Shown here: positions 60,133 through 64,000 of the stretch, in pieces | Numbering within the stretch: the first letter of the stretch is position 1 | How the letters are laid out: the number at the start of each line of letters is the position of its first letter | Source: UBA4971 sp900019985 | GTDB lineage: Bacteria > Bacillota > SHA-98 > UBA4971 | Direction: 5' to 3' | DNA: 64,000 bases | NCBI GenBank assembly: GCA_050949175.1 | Contig: JBMNFG010000006.1 | Coordinates: forward strand, 30,214 to 94,213 | The notes under the pieces: model-generated | Seen by the model: the letters and a program-made list of their open reading frames with translations, nothing else | Told to the model about the DNA's origin: nothing | The model's database searches: none | Made by a program: the position numbers and the translations under genes

Positions 60133-61707
60133 GTGTACATACTAAAGGACGTAGTTGGGGGGAGCGTACATGGGGTAGCACGTTTGAAAAGAAAAAGCCT
60201 TAGTTTATTGGCTCTCCTGCTGGTGTTTGCGGTTCTTTGTGTTCAATCCCCGTGTTTAGCAGCTGATAGTCAAGACGGTTTAGTGATTCTTTATATGAAC
60301 GATGTCCACGGGAGACTCGAGTCTTTCCAGGTAGAAGGTTATGGCGAGCCCATCGGTGGACTAGTCAAACTTGCGACGCTCGTAGAAGATATCGTGAGAG
60401 AGAATCCAGGTAGAGTTATTATCTTAAATGCAGGGGACTCAATCCACGGAACAAGCGTTGTCAACTTGTTTGAAGGAAAACCCATGGTGGAAGCCTTGGA
60501 GGCAATGGGTGTTGCTGCCATGGCCATGGGTAACCACGAGTTCAACTACGGACCATCTATATTGCTCAAGACGGCTGAAGAAGCGGACTTTGCCTTCCTC
60601 TCTGCAAACACAATCCAGGCGGACACCGGGCGTGCACTGTTTCCGGGTGCGCTGATACTAGATGTTGGCGGACAAAGGATTGGCGTGTTCGGGCTGACTA
60701 CGCCTGAAACGCCTACGTCTACGCATCCCAAGAACGTCCAGGGATTGGAGTTCTTAGACCCGATAAGGGTTTCAGGTTGGATGGTTCCGTACCTCAGGGA
60801 TCAAGAGAAGGTCGACCTTGTCATCGGGCTTACACACATAGGATACGAGTATGACAGACTGCTTGCCGGTGAAGTCTCGGGGATCGATGTTATTGTCGGA
60901 GGACACTCTCACACGAGGCTGGACAAGCCTGAAGTAGTCGCCGACACGATAATAGTTCAAACAGGGAGACATGCAGAATTCCTCGGCCATCTCGAGGTAA
61001 GCTACGGAGATAAGGGTGTTTCGAAACACTCCGGCACTCTGATTCATGTCGGGCCTGAGGTTGCCGACAACAGCAAAATAGCAGAGATAATCTCGAAGTA
61101 TAACAAAAAGTCTGAAGCGGAGCTTTCGAAAGTGATTGGTGAGGCAGCTGTCTACCTGGATGAAGAAGGCGGCAATGTCAGGACAAGAGAGACTAATCTA
61201 GGAAATTTTGTTGCCGATGCTATGAGAGAGGCTATTGCTGCCGACATTGCTCTCATGAACGGCGGCGGAATCCGGGTATCTATCAATAAAGGGCCTATCA
61301 CAATAGGTGACGTGTTCTCTGTCTTGCCGTTTGACGACACTGTCGTGGTGTTGGAAGCTACAGGAGCTGATATCAGGGCAGCACTGGAGAATTCTGTGAA
61401 AGCATACCCCGAGCAAGCCGGCAGGTTCCTCCAGGTGTCAGGGATGTCATTTGAATTTGATCCTAATAAGGCTCCTGGGGAGCGTGTTGTATCTGTGTCG
61501 ATTAGCGGCGAACCACTGGATGAGACTAAGACATACACAGTGGCAACAAATGATTTCATTGCTGCAGGAGGAAATGGGTACGACATGTTTCTAGATTGCA
61601 AGGTCGTTTTCTCCTCCGGTGAGATGCTTCGCGACATAGTAGCAAGATATATTGAACAGTTGGGTACTGTATCTGCTGAGGTTGAAGGAAGGATAGTCGT
61701 TAGGTAG
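60133..61707 (+). CDS. Secreted 5'-nucleotidase/metallophosphoesterase
   Basis: 524 residues from GTG 60133 (GGAG upstream); TTG 60184, right at the signal peptide (LKRKSLSLLALLLVFAVL...), is also plausible. The metallophosphatase domain contains YMNDVHGRLE, NAGDSIHGT, MGNHEFNYG and GGHSHTRLD, which are dinuclear metal ligands. The 5_nucleotid_C domain follows from ~340 with ETNLGNFVADAMRE, NGGGIR and TNDFIAAGGNGYDMF. It likely releases phosphate from nucleotides outside the cell. Confidence 0.93.
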   Translation: MYILKDVVGGSVHGVARLKRKSLSLLALLLVFAVLCVQSPCLAADSQDGLVILYMNDVHGRLESFQVEGYGEPIGGLVKLATLVEDIVRENPGRVIILNAGDSIHGTSVVNLFEGKPMVEALEAMGVAAMAMGNHEFNYGPSILLKTAEEADFAFLSANTIQADTGRALFPGALILDVGGQRIGVFGLTTPETPTSTHPKNVQGLEFLDPIRVSGWMVPYLRDQEKVDLVIGLTHIGYEYDRLLAGEVSGIDVIVGGHSHTRLDKPEVVADTIIVQTGRHAEFLGHLEVSYGDKGVSKHSGTLIHVGPEVADNSKIAEIISKYNKKSEAELSKVIGEAAVYLDEEGGNVRTRETNLGNFVADAMREAIAADIALMNGGGIRVSINKGPITIGDVFSVLPFDDTVVVLEATGADIRAALENSVKAYPEQAGRFLQVSGMSFEFDPNKAPGERVVSVSISGEPLDETKTYTVATNDFIAAGGNGYDMFLDCKVVFSSGEMLRDIVARYIEQLGTVSAEVEGRIVVR

Positions 61708-61745
61708 CAGGACTTGCGTCTTGAGAAAATTTTAGTAAATGATGC

Positions 61746-61774
61746 TTGACAAGTCTTGCAGGGCGTGCTAAGGT
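61746..61774 (+). promoter_or_regulatory. Candidate promoter of the T-box-controlled ABC operon
   Basis: Perfect -35 TTGACA (61746-61751), 17-bp spacer, TAAGGT -10 (61769-61774), ahead of the T-box leader. Confidence 0.5.
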
Positions 61775-61839
61775 ATCCATAAATCGGAACATCCTGAGCA
61801 TAAGACTGCGCAGGTGAAAGCGGTCAGGATGGAAGCGAT

Positions 61840-62210
61840 GAGGCGAAATCAAGTGTTGCGATAAGAGAAAGCTATGACGGGGAAGAGTAGGCCGGATGTG
61901 GAGTCTGAGCGAGTCGGGGACGGTGAAAGCCCGACACAAAGCACCGGTTGAAACACACCTCGGAGTGCAAACCGAAACCGAGCCATGCATCTTGAGGATT
62001 ATGTGGCTCGAGAGTGGGAGTAGGCTTTGACGGGTTCCGCCCGTTACCGCGGGAAGGTATAATCACACAGGTCTGTTTTAGGACGGTGTGACGTACCGGA
62101 TAATGAGTGGGTTGCTCGATCTATGTGATGATCGATAATGGGCAGCCAATTAGGGTGGGACCACGGGAGTTACCTCTCGTCCCTTGTATGGGGCGGGAGG
62201 TTTTTTTGTC
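61840..62210 (+). promoter_or_regulatory. T-box leader, predicted tRNA-His specific
   Basis: Stem I: AGTA (61886-61889) and the distal GAGCGAG ... GGTGAAAGC T-loop motifs, then GAA followed by CAC at 61954-61956 in the specifier loop. Antiterminator region: AGGGTGGGACCACGGGA with the T-box TGGG at 62156-62159. The free base after TGG pairs with the tRNA discriminator; G predicts C73, found in bacterial tRNA-His. CAC is a His codon, so both signals agree. The leader precedes an amino-acid ABC importer, predicted to respond to His starvation. Confidence 0.82.
62173..62207 (+). terminator. T-box-associated intrinsic terminator
   Basis: CCTCTCGTCCC, six-base loop, GGGGCGGGAGG, followed by seven T residues (62201-62207). 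It would be disrupted when uncharged tRNA stabilises the antiterminator. Confidence 0.85.
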
Positions 62211-62283
62211 CAAAAGATGCTGTTAAACCGCATCAACTAAATCACAGATCCGGAGAAAGAAGAGAAGTGAGGAGGCAATTATC

Positions 62284-63087
62284 ATGAGAAAGAGCAAAAG
62301 AGTATTGTCAAAGGTTCTAGTTATGCCGATGGTCATCGCTTTGCTTGCGGTAACCACTGTGGCTTGGGGTGCCTCGAGCGATGACTCGTGGGAGAAGATA
62401 AAGGCAGCAGGCGTCATCAGGATAGGAGTAGACGATGCCTTTCCCCCCATGGAGTACAGAGATGAGAAAGGCAACCTTATCGGTTTTGACGTGGACCTTG
62501 CGAATGAGCTTGGTAAGAGGCTTGGGGTGGAAATCGTTTGGGTCCCCACTGCATGGGACGGAGTAATCCTTGCACTTCAGTCCGGGAAGTTTGACATGAT
62601 TCTCTCCACTCTTACCATAACTGAGGAGAGGGCGCAGAAAATCGATTTCAGCCCGCCTTACATCTATGGAGCACAGATCGTGGTGGTCAGAGAGCAGAAT
62701 AAAGATATCAATGTCCTCGCTGATCTAAAAGGCAGAGTAGTTGGAACGCAGCTTGGCAGCACGGGGCAGGTCGCCGCGGAGAAGTTCGGCGGGTTTAAGG
62801 ACCTGAAACTCTATGCCACGTATCCTGAGGCATTCACAGATCTTGCCATCGGCCGTATCGAAGCTCTCATCGTAGACGAGTTTGTCGGCAGATACTATAT
62901 AACCAAGCAAGAAGGCGCTTACCGGGTGCTGGAAGAGGTTATGGAAGAAGAGTCCATCGGAATCGGTTTCAGGAAGGGAGAAGCTGCTTTCAGAGAAGCT
63001 GTGGCCCAAGCCATTGAAGATATCAAGGCAGACGGCACATACGCAGAGATCTCCAAGAAATGGTTCGGAGTGGATGTATCCAGGTAG
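62284..63087 (+). CDS. Amino-acid ABC transporter substrate-binding protein (family 3)
   Basis: 267 residues with signal peptide (~first 30 residues, ends TTVAWGAS; no lipobox, unlike most Firmicute homologues). GVIRIGVDDAFPPMEYRDEKGNLIGFDVDLANELGKRLG is the family 3 start; STLTITEERAQKIDFSPPY is the hinge/ligand region, and Arg in that motif binds the alpha-carboxylate. The T-box suggests histidine as ligand. GAGGAGG upstream. The permease is encoded downstream after a 246-bp structured gap. Confidence 0.92.
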   Translation: MRKSKRVLSKVLVMPMVIALLAVTTVAWGASSDDSWEKIKAAGVIRIGVDDAFPPMEYRDEKGNLIGFDVDLANELGKRLGVEIVWVPTAWDGVILALQSGKFDMILSTLTITEERAQKIDFSPPYIYGAQIVVVREQNKDINVLADLKGRVVGTQLGSTGQVAAEKFGGFKDLKLYATYPEAFTDLAIGRIEALIVDEFVGRYYITKQEGAYRVLEEVMEEESIGIGFRKGEAAFREAVAQAIEDIKADGTYAEISKKWFGVDVSR

Positions 63088-63138
63088 TAAACATCATTTG
63101 AGGGTTTGCTACAACGTTTTCGTGCGTTAGGTGTTGAT

Positions 63139-63300
63139 TGGCTGCCGGTGTCTTACTAGCGAAAGCCGCATCCCTGTGGCTTAACGAAAATTTATCGTGA
63201 CCTGGAGCATGACGGGTTGTGAACCGTCCTAAGATGAGGCGATGTAACTGCCGGCACCGGCAGCTGAGAATACGAACAAGTTGAGGTCAGGAAGTAGCAG
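63139..63300 (+). ncRNA. Candidate structured RNA between the ABC binding-protein and permease genes
   Basis: No gene in 63088-63333. GCTGCCGGTGTC (63141-63152) can pair with GGCACCGGCAGC (63253-63264) over 12 positions with one G-U wobble. Inside are AAGCCGC/GTGGCTT (63163-63182) and GACGG/CCGTC (63211-63228) hairpins. The right arm can instead fold locally (CTGCCGGCACCGGCAG, 63248-63263), so the region has two competing structures. It is not a known class as far as I can tell; it may control permease expression or mRNA stability. Confidence 0.4.
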
Positions 63301-63333
63301 TTATCATGCACTTCCATGAGGAGAGAGCAGCCT

Positions 63334-64000
63334 ATGGACTTAAAGTTTATGATCGCACTTTTCCCCGCCTTGTTAAAAGGTGCAGCAATGACAATGGAGC
63401 TTACGTGCCTTTCTATGATAGGCGGGATGATCTTGGGCCTTCCCCTGGCACTGGCACGGATTTCACGGAATCCCTTGCTGAATAAACCTTCTTCCTTTTA
63501 TATCTGGTGGATGAGGGGGACTCCCCTCTTGATGCAGCTTTTCCTGATTTACTACGGCTTGCCTCAGGCAGGGCTGACTCTGGATCCGTTCCCTGCTGCA
63601 GCTATAGGTATGACATTGAATGCGTCTGCTTATATCGCGGAGATCTTTCGCGGAGGGATTCTGTCCATAGATAAAGGCCAGACAGAGGCAGCCAGATCTC
63701 TGGGAATGACTTATTTGCAGTCAATGAGATGGGTGATATTCCCTCAGACCCTTCCCAGAATAATGCCGCCCCTGGGTAATGAAGCAGTGGCGAGACTTAA
63801 GGACTCCTCTTTGGTGTCAACCATCGCCATGGTTGACCTGATGCGCTCAGCTCAGCAACTCATTGCAACTACCTTTCGCCCCCTTGAAGTGTACTTTGCT
63901 GCAGGAGTGTTCTACCTTATACTGACAACAGCATTCACCCTTCTTTTCGGTGCGTGGGAAAAACGTCTCGCCGAGCCACGTGTCGTTCTTGCCAGGCCTA
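63334..64000 (+). CDS. Amino-acid ABC transporter permease (partial, runs off window)
   Basis: 222 complete codons to the window end. ATG 63334 with GAGGAGAGAG upstream. Hydrophobic HisM/GlnP-type permease: FYIWWMRGTPLLMQLFLIYYGLP, AYIAEIFRGGILSIDKGQTEAARSLGM (EAA loop contacting the ATPase) and FPQTLPRIMPPLGNEAVARLKDSSL. The ATPase gene is presumably downstream. Family length is ~215-230, so the stop should be close beyond position 64000. Confidence 0.9.
   Translation, partial: MDLKFMIALFPALLKGAAMTMELTCLSMIGGMILGLPLALARISRNPLLNKPSSFYIWWMRGTPLLMQLFLIYYGLPQAGLTLDPFPAAAIGMTLNASAYIAEIFRGGILSIDKGQTEAARSLGMTYLQSMRWVIFPQTLPRIMPPLGNEAVARLKDSSLVSTIAMVDLMRSAQQLIATTFRPLEVYFAAGVFYLILTTAFTLLFGAWEKRLAEPRVVLARP

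Noticed and set aside
63285..63300. GGTCAGGAAGTAGCAG resembles part of the SRP RNA apical loop
   Set aside because: The conserved GGUCCGGAAGG core is missing bases, no full SRP fold could be traced around it, and it lies inside an ABC operon.

Overview
This 64 kb window looks like the chromosome of an anaerobic, probably spore-forming Firmicute (Clostridia-like). The reasons are its [FeFe]-hydrogenases, Hdr-type and ferredoxin-dependent enzymes with no aerobic respiration genes, strong AGGAGG ribosome sites with many GTG and TTG starts, a T-box leader, a NusG_II/Gx-transporter pair, PdaB-type deacetylases and an ISLre2-type transposase. I cannot name a genus from sequence alone.

Layout. 1-6.9 kb: the end of a multimeric electron-bifurcating-type [FeFe]-hydrogenase operon (HydB partial, HydA, a small thioredoxin-like ferredoxin), then a PAS-containing sensory hydrogenase and a SpoIIE/PP2C phosphatase. 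7-10.7 kb (minus strand): a polysaccharide deacetylase, a Zn/Cd-type P1B ATPase and its ArsR repressor with a clear promoter and overlapping operator. 10.7-13.9 kb: two adjacent insertion sequences (IS3 family, then ISLre2 family). 14-18.6 kb: a MATE exporter, an MgtE magnesium transporter behind a long leader that ends in an intrinsic terminator, a second deacetylase and a hypothetical gene. 18.8-24.2 kb: an unusual GntR regulator fused to a TAXI ligand-binding domain (interrupted by one frameshift), a TIM-barrel isomerase and a DctPQM TRAP transporter. 24.5-27.5 kb: HD hydrolase, Gx transporter, NusG_II protein, zinc ribbon and lipoprotein.

27.9-46.9 kb is the centrepiece: about 19 kb of closely packed plus-strand genes. 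In order they encode a TAXI-TRAP importer (binding protein, DUF1850 protein, fused permease), HdrC, HdrB, HdrA, a double-length HdrA-HdrA fusion, MvhD, an FrhB/FdhB-like iron-sulfur flavoprotein, a fumarate reductase/succinate dehydrogenase-like iron-sulfur protein and flavoprotein without membrane anchors, a four-subunit 2-oxoacid:ferredoxin oxidoreductase, and succinyl-CoA synthetase. Together they could import a C4/C5 dicarboxylate or glutamate and run 2-oxoglutarate, succinyl-CoA, succinate and fumarate interconversion, with the succinate/fumarate step coupled to an Hdr flavin-based bifurcating/confurcating complex. The pathway assignment is inference; the gene content and order are directly visible.

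47-64 kb: two hypothetical proteins, three tandem 29-37-residue membrane peptides sharing a WW motif, a subtilisin plus a chymotrypsin-like peptidase, PlsY, a maltokinase-like kinase next to a GlgM/GlgA-like glycosyltransferase, an XRE regulator, an AMIN/amidase gene broken at a CCC-TAA site, MurI-RNase PH-RdgB, tRNA-Pro(TGG), a 5'-nucleotidase, and an amino-acid ABC importer behind a T-box whose specifier and tRNA-end signals both point to tRNA-His. The last gene, the permease, runs off the window.
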